Source: Crotophaga sulcirostris (Eukaryota; Chordata; Aves; Cuculiformes; Crotophagidae). Taken from it: 64,000 nucleotides of DNA. The stretch covers positions 432,509-496,508 of the forward strand of contig VYZB01000014.1 in assembly GCA_013397455.1 (NCBI GenBank), given 5' to 3'. The notes under the pieces were generated by a model, which made no database searches, was not told where the DNA came from, and saw nothing but the letters and a program-made list of their open reading frames with translations. Made by a program: the position numbers and the translations under genes. This document shows, piece by piece, positions 26,611 to 38,900 of this stretch (positions are counted from its first letter, which is position 1; the number at the start of each line of letters is the position of its first letter).

Positions 26611-26865
26611 GGATTATGCTGTTGGCTTAGCTGTTTCGGATAATGTTTTCCAGCTATTCTTACTTTTCCCTTTTTCTTTTCTTTTTGTACTAGGTGGGAG
26701 CACGAGAAGAAAGAGACACTGCTGTTCTGCTTAAATGACTGGAAGTTTCTCCAAAAGCAAAAGCAGGCTGTTTCTAACAAGTCATCAAGTAAGTCAACAG
26801 AAACGAGAAGAGATCCAAAATACAAGGATTTCCACTTTTTATAAGAATAAAAGATAAATATGTCA
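26611..26865 (-). CDS. Internal exon (255 bases), minus-strand gene; largest exon
   Basis: The acceptor is good (AAGTTTCTTTCTACAG, exon from 26865) and the donor is near consensus (TCC|GTAAGT). One base completes a codon, 84 codons are open, and two bases remain. The peptide includes KSLYFGSLLVSVDLLDDLLE near its start, a lysine-rich patch (QKEKKKGK), and HYPKQLSQQHNP at the end. A second, very pyrimidine-rich acceptor lies inside it (ending in CACCTAG at about 26693). If that one is used the exon is only about 81 bases and enters in a different phase. The Phe/Ser-rich middle, encoded by that tract, makes this shorter form credible. The exit phase fits 24206 either way. Confidence 0.45.
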
Positions 26866-27070
26866 CTGTAGAAAGAAACTTAAGCTTCCAATAGTGGAAA
26901 TCAGAGGATTCAAGCACAAACCTACAGCACTTACTGGCCGATTATCAAAGTACTCAGACTTTCCACAGGTCTCCAGCCTGAGCCATTCTAATTATATGCC
27001 TGTTGGCGACAGCGTGCCGCCAGGGAGGCAATAAATAAGTGATAACATGCATGGGACCTGGCACACATAC
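26866..27070 (-). other. Inferred short intron (205 bases)
   Basis: The intron runs from the donor AAAG|GTATGT to the acceptor at 26865. Inside it, 26935-26987 also resembles an exon (donor CCA|GTAAGT, a frame in phase with 26865) but its acceptor is poor and it cannot follow the exon at 27071 in phase. It may be an alternative exon or chance. Confidence 0.35.
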
Positions 27071-27177
27071 CTTTGCAGCACAGAAAGATCATCCTTCACA
27101 CGGTGATGCAGACCATCTGGGTAAATGAAATATGCAAGCTGGAGACCCCAAGTAAGAGTAAATAGATGCAGAGGACA
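27071..27177 (-). CDS. Internal exon (107 bases), minus-strand gene; most upstream exon called
   Basis: The donor AAAG|GTATGT is strong. Upstream of 27177 there is a pyrimidine-rich tract (TTTCTTTTGCTTCTCC) ending in a less typical ACATAAG. A second acceptor (GGGGTCTCCAG) would start the exon at 27138 in the same frame. The longer form has 35 codons plus two bases and includes LAYFIYPDGLHHRVKDDLSV. The exit joins in phase with 26865, the shared codon being Ser. Entry is at a codon boundary. No homolog is recognised. Confidence 0.42.
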
Positions 27178-29980
27178 CTTATGTCACAGTAATAAATAAG
27201 GAGAAGCAAAAGAAATCTGTAACAGACTATAGATTTTCATTGGGCTTTCTGACACAAAGGAACATTTAGTTTTGCTTCTGTCCAGTTCACTTTAGCATTC
27301 TGCTTTTACAGAGAAAATCTCCTGCGTTGTTTGGCTTGCCTTTCTCCTGGATGAGGGCAGGGATGTTTGTGTATCACCACACTGAACAGCCTCTGCCTGG
27401 TAGGAGATGGGGCAGCCAGGAAGACAAGATCTCCTCTCTTTGCTCTCAGGAACCATGGATCTGTCTTGCTGATTGGGGTCCAACCAGCCACATTCCAGTC
27501 CCAGAGGCACCCACACAACAATTTGAGTACTTGTGCTGCAAAACAACTGATGTTATGCCCATGCCAAAAGCCCGTTTTGCCCAAATTTTGGAGGTGGTGG
27601 CACACAACTCTTGTCAAACCCACACAGAGAACGACTCTGAAGATTTTGCATTTACTCTAGAGTTATTGGGGAGGATTTAATCTGTGATGAAACACTGAAT
27701 GACTGCTCAGCTGCTCCTCTTTTTAACACAGACTCAATGGATACGGAGACAGGGACAAGAGCAAGCAGTTCCTCTTGCTGAAGTTCTCATTCAAGCCCTC
27801 ATGTTCAGGTGATTGAAGGGATGTCACCCTTGACAGAACAGATTACCAGCAGTCAAGGAAGTAATCAGGGTGGCCAGTACATAAATAAGCATAACGCAAA
27901 TCTCAGTATTAGTAATTAATGTTTGATTCAATCAGACTAAAATTGTTAGACTGCTGTAGCTGTGATTCCTTATAGGAAACTATTTAACATTCCAATTATC
28001 TTTAATGAATTAACCTTAAAGTATGGCTAAGGTGCAACATCCTAAGAATCCCTTTGCTCATCTACAGTCCACTTGCAACTAATTTCACTTCACAAACCCA
28101 CCTCAATTAACATTTTTCTGCATTTCACACATGAGTAACTGCAGTACTGAAATATGCACGCCTTTCCCAAATTTAATAGCCAAGATACCTTAATTTTTTT
28201 TTGATTCTACAAATGAAGGAAAATGATTTCCTGCTACTATCTCAAACCAATTAAAATTCTTTTTATATTGGCTTTGCATCTCTTTGAAATATGCATGAAC
28301 CAAAAAGGTCCTACATTTTTTACATAATAATTACTTGGAAATGATCTGCTATGCAGAACTCCAAAGACAGAGGGGTTTACAATTAGAAAATTTTAAAATT
28401 TCCTTTATACTTCATTATCAGAATTTTTAAAGAATGGGTTTTGCTTGAATGTTTTATATTAGGAAAGAAAAACTCAATCAGTATAACTCTAAACTACCAG
28501 AATTTTTTTAAAAAAACACAACTTGGAAAAGCACAGATTTATTGACAAGTCTGGAAGGAAGGGAAAACACACTGCCTTATTGGCCACTAGGCAACTACAG
28601 TTCCACAAACAGCCACTGTAAAAGGTAGAACTTTTCTGCAAAATACACCTTGCTCACTGGGTAGCATAGATACCCAATAGCACGATACCAAGGAGTTACC
28701 AAATGTCTCTAAGATAGGCTGAGGCTGGCCAGTGGCTTCTCTTATGTGCAAAGCAGGGCAACTGCTGGACCTCAGGACTTTTCACTTGGTTTTCTCTGTG
28801 AATTGTATAAAACTTCTTGTCATCCTTGCTTTAACAAGGAAACATGGTGAGGAAGCTCCTACTTTTCACCATGGTTGGGGTAAAAGGCATAGCATTCTCC
28901 AACAGATTATAAATCGGATTTTATTCTCCTTTCCACTGCATGTTTGCAGCTTTATTTTAGCATTAAGAAAAATGAGCATACATGTAGGCAAAAGCATCCA
29001 TGCAGCAATACAGCCAAGCTGTTTTTCTTCTTTGAGGCATCCAATTTAATTTGGTCATCAAACACCACACAGTACAAATTCCTGTGATTTGTTTCTTACC
29101 GATTTTAACCTCAGTTTAGAGCTAAGCCTTTTGTGCTGTGCATATCATCAGAGCTCACTGGGGAGGAGAGCAGTACCCAGAGATAGATATGGGGTTACAC
29201 AGCATGAGTCCTTCTCGTACCAGGACTGGGTGATTTTCTTCTCCATCTGAAGCATCTACGTGATGCCACAGAGTTTGGCTCATTTCTTCTCTGAGCTGCT
29301 GAGTAATGTCATAATGAAGTTACACAGATAGGGACATAGATGTAATATGTTACCCATATAGCTACATAAATAGAGTTTATTTTGTATATTAGTTTTTATA
29401 ACAAATAGGGATATGCATGGCCTATTCGGTTACACGAGCAAATCCGTGCCCTGAAAGATGATGTTCTCATTAAGCAAAGCTGCAGGCCTAAATCTTATCT
29501 TAAAGTGCTGTTTGCTTTTGCTTGCAGAGCAGCCAGCATGCTACAGAGCATAAAGCTTTCACTTTTGCCACTCAAATTCAGGGCACCCCTTAATAAATTT
29601 TGAAAGCTTGAAAAAAAAAAAATCAAGCCAGTAAGAGAAGATATATTAATAATCAATAACTGTTTAATTTAGCTAACATTATAAACTAACATTTCTACAT
29701 GGAATAAGTTTCTTATCAAACCAGTTCTCTCTAGTACTTTATCTCCTCTTAGAGGATACTGAATATTGTAAGATTTCCCCCTCACCCGAATTTTTTCCAG
29801 TCCTTGTTTTTCATACTGTATTACACATTGCAAAATCTAAATAGAATAACAACAAAGCTTATTTTTAACTCCTATTTTTACTACTTTCATTTATAACCAA
29901 TACCACACTGCATTTATGCATAAATCTGGTGGTTTGGGGTTTGTTTTTTTTTTTTTCTTCTTCAAAGCTCATTTCAAGCC
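27178..29980. other. Unresolved region upstream of the called exons
   Basis: If the gene continues, its next exons lie here or further on. Phase-compatible minus-strand candidates are 27310-27396 (acceptor CATCTCCTACCAG, weak donor TCT|GTAAAA, 29 codons) and 29221-29298 (acceptor ATGACATTACTCAG, donor CTG|GTACGA, 26 codons). Both are too weak to call because alternative frames or flanking stops compete. AT-rich, TAAT-rich sequence at 27880-28030 is otherwise unexplained. Confidence 0.35.
29944..29956 (+). repeat. T13 homopolymer tract
   Basis: A run of 13 T followed by CTTCTTC. No flanking SINE or LINE body and no target-site duplication were seen, so it is not called as a retroposon tail. 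Confidence 0.9.
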
Positions 29981-32900
29981 ATTCTTTTTCAAATGTCAGT
30001 GGGTTCCTGGAATGGCTCTGGTCTGTTCAGCAAAGTTGGGGAGAAATTCTTCACACCAAGGGTCCAAACCTCTGCATGGTGCTCCACCTCAGCCAATACA
30101 TCCTCCAGACCTCTCAGCATTTTCTCCCCACTCAGGACCCCAGCTGGGGCCAATCTACTTCCAGGGCAGCACTGGTAGGATGCCATCAGCTGCCTCAGCC
30201 CAGCCGAGCCCACAGGGTAGCAGTTCACCACCTCCCTGCTCGTCACAGCTTGGCACTGCTGTCTGAACTGACACCTTTCTTTTTTCTTCTTCTATATTAT
30301 TTTATTTTTTAGGTTTGCTCGAGATGCCAGTGTCAGGCATCTGGAGACATTTCAGGAGGAAGCCTTAAGAACATTAGGAAAGCTATAAATATTGTGTTAG
30401 GCACTATTTCTGTGACAGATCAAGTTGAGAGCTGCTATCCTTCCAACCCATCTTTGGGGTTTTGGGGCATCAGTAAAAGTTTGGATAAATTGGTTACTAG
30501 AAAAAAAAAAAGTGTCCCAGTTCAGAACTAAAAAGCCTCCTGAAAGTGAACATGGTGAAGCATCTCACATTCATTCTTTAATAGAGGGAGAGGCTGAGAG
30601 TAAGCTAAAGAAAGCAAAATAGTTTGTACCAGCTTGCTGCACTAAGCCTTTGCTTACACCGTGAAGACAGATCTTGTGCTGCTTTTGGCACTGGTACGAA
30701 AAGGCTGTTATTCCCAGATCATCTAATAAGATCCTAGGAAGGAAGGACATTTTCTCTAGATAACAATTTTGTCAGGAAATCAAAAGCTGATTCATGTTCT
30801 CATTCAGCAGGGCATTTAAGTTCTCTCTTAATACTGAGCTTATGCTTAAGATCTGTTTGAACTCATTTAAGCTGATCAGTTCCTTAAATGCTAAAATGGG
30901 ATTGCACTGAATACCAGTAGGCACATCTATAATTAAAAAACCTTCTGACAAGCATAGCTGGCTGTGTTTCTCATTGTCCACATTTGAGGGTAAGGACTGC
31001 TTTAATTAAAATGATTGAGTGAAGACATCTGAATGCTCACATATTGAGAAATTAAGTCATATTGTGAGTCAGAAAACTGCATGCAGAGCTGGATTAAAAT
31101 GAGGGGAAAATTATGACAAATTAGTTGAAATTCTTCACGAGAATGTTATCTGCTAGTTCAAAATCCAACCTTCTGACAAATTTCAGGAAAAAAACTACTT
31201 CATGTTTAGCATGTCTTCTCTTGCATCTTCAGAAGCTTCTCCTGCCACCACACTTTCACTGTCACGTTTCAATTGCGGCCAATGAACACTTACTATTCCT
31301 AGCATTCCTGTGCTTCAGCATGGAAAATACACATGGTGCCTACAAGGTAAAAGGAAACCCAGCAAGGGAGGACCACATCTTGCAGTGTTTACTCAGAAGC
31401 ATCGTTCTTATTCACTAGCATATCCCATGACCCTCTATGATAATTGGGGTCTGCAGGTCTCCTGTAACTGTGAGCTCAGCACAGGAAAATGTGAGGTTTC
31501 ACACAATCTGGAAACCTGTAGCGATTGCTGTTGATAAAAACAGCACAGAGAGAGGAGCCTGCGTGCATCCAAACAAGGTAGCTCTGTATGCAAACTCAGA
31601 ATTGGGATGAAAACAGAATAAATTATGAGTAGATCATAACTGGCACATCTACAATTACAATGAATCTGTTAAAAAGTAAGGTGAATAATACCTACTCTAG
31701 TATTTCCACCTGGTTTTGGAGCTTTAAAAAAAGGCAGTGCAAAGAGGTGAAACAGGCTCCAGCAGAAGTGGGGAGGGTGTTCCTTTTTGCTCCAGATACT
31801 CCATTTCAGACAACTACACTGAGGCCAGCACACCCAGCAGGACTATAGTCTGCTGCTATTGAAGGTGCTACACCACCTTCTCGGCCCATCCTTCCTTTTC
31901 TTTGGGTATTTTTCCATCCTCCATTATGTTCTTCTCTTTCAAGTTAATCTGATCCAGCACCAGCACGACTGGAGGAGACACCTAATCCAGCAATGGTGGG
32001 AGGAGAACCATGAAAGGGGCTTGGAATTTCCAATGCAGGAAGCGGTGAATTGGTTCTTAATTCAAACCAAGTCATGGTGTCGATAGAATTTTTAATCCTA
32101 ACAGACTGTTCCAAAGGCATATTCAAATTACAATCCCAAATTACAATTACACCATTTAACACTGATATCAGAAGTGACACGTGGAGCTACCTTTAATGCA
32201 TTTGTCTGTGAAAAGAGGTGCATTGCATCCATTTCTACCTGCCACTGTAAAGCTGCCATGCTAACAGATGAAAAATTCCTCCTGTTTCTGCATGTCTACA
32301 AAGACACTATCCAATACCCATAGGTCTTTTCTTTAAAGATGCATTTTTACTACAAATTGAATGAAAAAGACACACATTTGCATATTTCCCACAGCAACCA
32401 TCTTGTGCATTAGATCAGCCCTTGGCTGACTTGGCAAAGAATAAAATCGTAACAGGGCTCATCACAGAGCTGCAGACAGAGCAAACAAACCCCATCCTGC
32501 CAGGCGAGTCGCCGGTAACAGGAGACCACAGCACATCTTGCCGTTGGTTATTCTGCATTATCTGGGATAAGCCCTGGAGCCAGCTTGGTAACTCAGGATT
32601 TGCAGAGCTGTAATGGGGCTTTGATCCAACATCATGACAGGCACAGGCAGCGAGTAAGGCCCCATCAGCAGCAGAATTTGACCCAGCCAGGGTCTGCTGC
32701 AGTCACTGGAAAAACACCCATTGGCTTCAGTGGAAGCGAGTTCAGCATCTCAGTGCCAGCAGGGAAAAAAGCTCAAAAGGTCACACAGAGAAAACATAAC
32801 AGGGAAATTGTTCCAAGGCACAAGGAGTTGCTTCAAATTTTTTGTTCAGGTGGGCTTATCTGTTTGATTTTCAGCAGAGCAGTGCATCTTACCATGCAGC

Positions 32901-35900
32901 ATCCCCTAACTAAAAAGGTAGGAGCACAACCAGTTTTAAAGAAAACCATGGTTTTGTCTGCAGACAACTCAATATTTCACTGCATCAGGTCCTGTTCTCT
33001 CATACTATTTTTTATAGATCAGAATACCTTAGGCTATTAAGTTTATTAATTAAACGATAATTTTTTTTCCTGGTGAGTATACAAGGAGATAAATGCCTTA
33101 CAAATAAACTCAGAGCTTGCAGGCTGAGTCATGTGGTGATTTAGAAGTCATTTATCTTTTTCTCTCCCCCTCAGCAAAAAGTAATCATTGCCACAATGCT
33201 CTGCAAGTCTAATGCGGCTGTGAGATGTGCAACATAAAGAGCTATTTTTCATTTCCAGCACAATTATTCCAAGCTTTTATGTTATACTAATTTGTAATTG
33301 CAACGTTAACAAGAAGATATGGATAGCTGCTAATCTATTTAAGCACAAACTGCCACTGTTCTGAAGTAGGGAGTGGTCTGACCTCGTTGGCTGAAGCCAA
33401 TCTTCATAGAGACTGAACTTAAATTCAAATGTCTTTATTCTTTAAAAGACATCCAAGTTTGCATATGCCTGAGTTTTCCTACGCTTCATTGCTATCCTGA
33501 GCCAGACCTAGGGTTGAGAGGTGATGCTTTAAAGCTAAGAGACAGTAGTTCTTCAAAAGAGCTTTCCCCCAGTACCATTTCTGCTGGGCTGAGCCACTGG
33601 AGAGCACTCCACTAGGGAACAAGAGCCTTACACCCCATCACCCACCCCAGAGCAAGCAGAGAAGTTGGTCAGGTACCTGCTAAGCACATCAGGAAAATAC
33701 CATGGTTCTTTGATCAAAATCCCAAGCAAACTGTGGGTGCCAACTGACATCAGGTAGAAAGACCAAGTAATAGCAGACACTCAGAAAGCAGGTGTTCAGT
33801 TGGACGCTTCACAAATGAAAAAAAGGGTGTATGTCTGCCCCAAAAGAGAGATGAGGGTTGCCAGGAACCTGAGGACATGCTCAGATACAGCAGTGAATGT
33901 ACTTCAACACCACAGACAGTTCAGTCCTAAACAAAGCCTTTAGACTGCAAAGAGGCTACATGAAACTCCCACTTACAAGTAGCCTCAACACATGGTAGCA
34001 CAGCTACTGCTTTAAGTGTTTGTAACACTGAATGCACAGTGAAATGAAACCCATTCCACAATCCTTTATTTTCTTCTGGTTTCATCAACAGTACTTCCAT
34101 TTCAAAAGACCATCATCAGGACAAGCACACAGCATGCAGGGCAACAGCTGAAAGCCTGGGCTATCACAGAAGAACATTGTAAGAGGGGGAAGTGATATGA
34201 ACTGAGGACAGCTTAATTAATCTGGAACTGGACTTCTGTCCTGCAACAAGACAAACCAGCATTCTCTATGTAAATCTGCATTAACTCCAGCAGCCCATGG
34301 AATTTTCAGAGCACAGGAAGGTAGGAGAGTTGGAGGGTGATGTGTTCCTCCAGTGCTGAAGCCCATAGAGATGAACTTTGCTATTCTCAGTGAAAGCAGG
34401 TACGAATACAAACAATGTACCTTACTTTTTGTACTCTATATCCTAAGAAATGCAGCTTTTTGTTTTGTTTTGTGGGTTTTTTTTCAAGAATATAATACAA
34501 TGTTCTTAGAAAGTGAGGCGTATTGTACAGCACAGAAAGGGACACAGCAGCATATGGGAAAAGAACTGTGGCCTCTTGTGTGAAATCCAGACTCCAGTCT
34601 GCGTCTTTTTCCCCCCCCATGACTTTTCCTCTGATAGTTTTGTACAAGTCAGGACAGACTAAAGAGTCTTCAAGATTTGACCTATACATTTCCCATTCTT
34701 AGATCACCTGCACTTCAAATACAAAATACCAAATATTAGTTTCTTTTCTTTAGTATTTACTAATCTCAAAAATCACAGCATTATTTGCCATTGTTTGGGC
34801 AGACTGAAACAGTTTGGTCTCAGATTAGCGATGCCTCATTCAAAACCATTCTCCTATGTTTGCAGTGTCGCTTTACCAATTTGGAACAGGAAGAGTGGCT
34901 TAACAAAGAATCATAAAGAGGCAATGACAGTAAAGGCAGCGTTTGCAGGAACATGTTTTAAAATAAATGACACAGAAATATAGGGTAAGGTCTCTAATTT
35001 TTCATCTCCCTTTCTGCAAGCAAGCAGCTGCTACAGTCCCACCCTACAGCTGGTTAAGAGATATCAGCAATTCCTTGGGGGCAGTGTGGATGCTGTTCTA
35101 ATAACGTGTTTGACAGTAAGCTCAAGGGACCTTACTGACATCTTCCAGCTAGAAAGTAGGGCATGGTGTTAGTATGCACGTGTACACTACACACAAGTCC
35201 TTTAGCCTTAAGCACAGAGAATATTCTCCACAGCCGTCACCCCTCTGCCGTCAGCACGCAGGTCAGGCAGCTCCCTGCACTCTAAACCAGGCTGCTTCCA
35301 TCAAAGCAGCTCAGGGGTATTTCAGCAATATCCCATCCTGCTCTCCAGAGCTGTTTACTTACTGTTCCAAGTCAACATCTGATACAGATTAAAAGAACCA
35401 TAAAGCGTTTAAAGAAATCAAGACCATGAATGTCCCGTGACAGCTCCGCTAAGCAGCGGCAATGCTGCGCTGAGTGCTAGTTTGTCAGCCTTTGCTACTT
35501 ACGCAATTCACAGCCAATTTAATTAAAAATATAACAGATCTGAAAGCTGCTAAAATGCTTGCAATGACTATCAGTCATTTGATAATGGTATGAAAAAGCC
35601 ATTAGAAGTGAACTGTAAGCAAACTTTTTCAAGATTGAATAACAGGGGCATTACAGTTCCAGCCATAAATGTCACGGCTTTTAAAAAATTATCTGTCCAT
35701 CTCGACCTAAGAACTGTGCATTTTTACTTCACACACACATTTACAATCAAAATGTTTATAAAAGGTACAGTAAATTTCATGGTTACGAACCACACGTTTT
35801 ACATTCTGAACACTAAAACAGCCTCTGCTGCCTCACTTCATCATTTAGTTGATTTAATACAAAATTTTTTCCTCCTCTTTTCTGCTTGTTTTTGGAACGA

Positions 35901-38900
35901 ATACTTTGTATTCATTAATAATCAAACACAATAGCAAATGTAATATTGCTGCACAGATTAACTCTTTATTATCAACAGTTGCATGTTTAAGTTATTTCCT
36001 TTAAATAGTTGTCTCTGAACTATTCTAGTTCAGCTCATGAAGGAAGTTTTGACAGCAATAGCTTGGACAAGGAATGCCAAATTAAGTAAGTGAAAAAACC
36101 CAGAATCAACAGATACTGGTTTCATCATTAAAATAAAGTCCTGTTTAGCCATACCCACAAGCCTTTGGGACTGCCATGGTGGGATAGCCCTGGGAGGGAA
36201 CCCTAGATTCCCAAGCACAAACCAACTCAACTGCTTTAGTCAGCTGAACACCTAAGTATCGATTGCTGAACTCTGGGGCATGGATTAGTGCCAGAAAGTC
36301 AGCACAGCCCTGCAAATCTTCCTGCTAGCAGAAGATGCCCACCAGATCAAAGTCAACCCTTCATAAGTTGCAGTCCTGCAGGTGTTGTAAAATCTACAAG
36401 CCTTCAGAGGCTGGAGAAGTTGGAGACTTCCAGTCCCAGGAATGTACAACTGGGATGTCAGAACAGCATTATCTGTGTTACTTGACTGGCCAGAATTCTG
36501 CAACTCATTTGAATTGAATTGACTTTAACAAAGCCACAAGCATTTGTTTTATGAGACACATTTCTCAAACCTGCTTTCTAAATTGAGGACTCCAGGTTAC
36601 CTGCAAAGAAAGTGCAGCAAGAAGCTTCAGTTCAGAGTAGCTCAGGTGGTGTGCCCACAGCAAAGTGACACAGGACTGCAGGTGTAAAAGGCAGCCTGCA
36701 CCCCTGTGAGCCAGGACAGCTAGATGCAATGCTCTCCTGGCAACAGCTCAAATTTTCAAAATTGTCAGAAAATGCGAACCAAAGGAATGAAAAACAAAGC
36801 AGTGGCTTCTTTTGATCACCAGCACCAAAACCAGATATTTTTAACAGTATTGTATTGCATACAATCAATATAAATACACAGACATACGAACAAATATATC
36901 TACGAAAAACAAGAGTTAAACTTTATGCTGGAAGTTAACCCCTATTGATAAAGCTCTGTTTTGAAATGAATTAGATGCATCTTAGCACAGAATATTTTTT
37001 TCTGTTTGAAGTAGCCCAAATTATTTGCTTTATTGAAGTGTTGCATAGTTAGAATATTTATGTGTAGCAGCAGATGCTGCTCTATCTCTGTACAATATAA
37101 TACAACTTTATATCAATATACTGTCTTTCACACTAACTGTATTCCCAAACACTGAACAGAATTAAATACAAGGAAGCAGTGGATGCAGGCAGTACACAGT
37201 ATAAATTATAGAAACCAGTGGTGTAAAGACACTGTATCATGAATAAATTAAGGCACTGAGCCATAAGGCCAATAAAAGAGTGAGAAAAAAAATTGCGGCA
37301 TATGCAGATGAGAAAATTTTTTTAAGAAAAAGACAAAAGTTGAAGGGATGGAGAGTCGATGAGGCAGAAAGCTACACGGAGGCTGCTCCAGATGGTAGAA
37401 ACAACAGCAAAGGTTCCTATGCTAGAGTGACAAGACTATGTATGAAGCAGCATGGTGTGGTTGCAGAGTCTGCAAAAAGATAGCAAGAAAAAAAAAAAAA
37501 AGAGCTGTATACATTGCTGAGATGAGTCACTGGTTTTGGAAATAAGGAGGGACCCTGAAAAGACTGAAGAACTCAGTATGACCATGCTCAGAATGCCTGA
37601 CCTACATACAAATGCATCTGAGACTATGGCTGCAAAAAGTCCTTTAGCTCTGGTGCTCGAGAAGCCCCTGTTGCCCTAGCAGGGCCATCTGCAGGTAACA
37701 AGGGTCAGAAGGGAATGTATCACCACATGATCTGATAACACTGATTCATCCCTGGGACAGACAGACATCCGCACGAACCCACGCAACAGATACACACGCA
37801 TGCAAGGCACTGCTTACCTACACCAAACGTTGCTTCCAAAGCATTTGCCCAAATGGCTGGCTCATCTGCTGTCCCATACGACATACTAAACACGTGCCAC
37901 TACATGCATGTCAGATTCTTCCATGGACTCCACATGTTTTATGTACATTCTGTGGAAGCCAACCCCTAAAAAACCTTGCTACCTGAAGAGTTTTTAGCAC
38001 AGACTGAAATGATGTGCTAGTATCACCATGCAGTTTAATAGCTTGAGAAGTCAAACATGACTCTGTTATACTACACTGTTTAAAATATTAATGAACAAAC
38101 ATGAGAAAATCTCAGATTTAGCTCTTGGGCCTGAAGCTACGATATACGAGTGGCAAATGGGCATCAATGTGTTGACCAGAATTTACTCAGCTCTGAACCA
38201 AGTGGTAAAAGTGACGATAGCGCTACTTGGAATCACCAAGCAAAGGTATTTGTGGATCCATTTGCCTCTGAAGTTGTCAGTGTGACAACAGTGCCAAAAA
38301 TAAACATCCCTCTCTTGACCTCCACCAACACGCCTGCACAACCTTTAGGCTTTTAGACTAACAATTCAAGCGCATGCACATAGCTTCCACACTGACATTT
38401 TCAAGCAAAGAATGACAGCAGTGACTCGTTTAAATCTTGTTCATCTCCTTTCCATTTCCAGCTTTATTTCCTTGCCCACTATCTGTAGTCTCTGCCAGCA
38501 CATGCCATGCCCAAAACCCTGGTATATCAAACCAGGATTTAGCTACAATGCCTATTCATGCTGTCTTACGCACCTCAGAAGATCCAAACATATAAATGCT
38601 CTGCTTAACGTTCATCAGACAGATCCAATAAGGCCATAGATGAGAAGAAACTGAAGGGACTGTGGGCCTAGGAATAAAGCTAAATTAAGTAGAAAGTGTT
38701 TAAGATCAAGACCTAAACTACTGGCTCCTATAACATGGAATCAGTCACTCTGGCACATCTGGGCATTCTGTGGCCAGAAGTGAGCTGGATTCTTATGCAG
38801 AAACCCATTAAATAACCTAGAGGTAATTTAAAAGCCCTCAAGAGGGCACACAGAAAAAGCCCAAGTCACTTACTGAATTAGTGGTGGGACTCTGTATGGT

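Noticed and set aside
26935..26987. 53-base exon-like segment with donor CCA|GTAAGT just upstream of the 255-base exon
   Set aside because: Its acceptor is poor, it would create a 69-base intron, and it cannot follow the exon at 27071-27177 in phase.
28656..28830. Two short exon-like segments on the minus strand
   Set aside because: Acceptors are moderate at best and overlapping frames are equally open; they read no better than chance segments nearby.
30273..30312. Plus-strand pyrimidine tract ending in TTTTTTAG
   Set aside because: It is a good acceptor-like tract, but no donor or consistent frame follows; T-rich tracts are common in this window.
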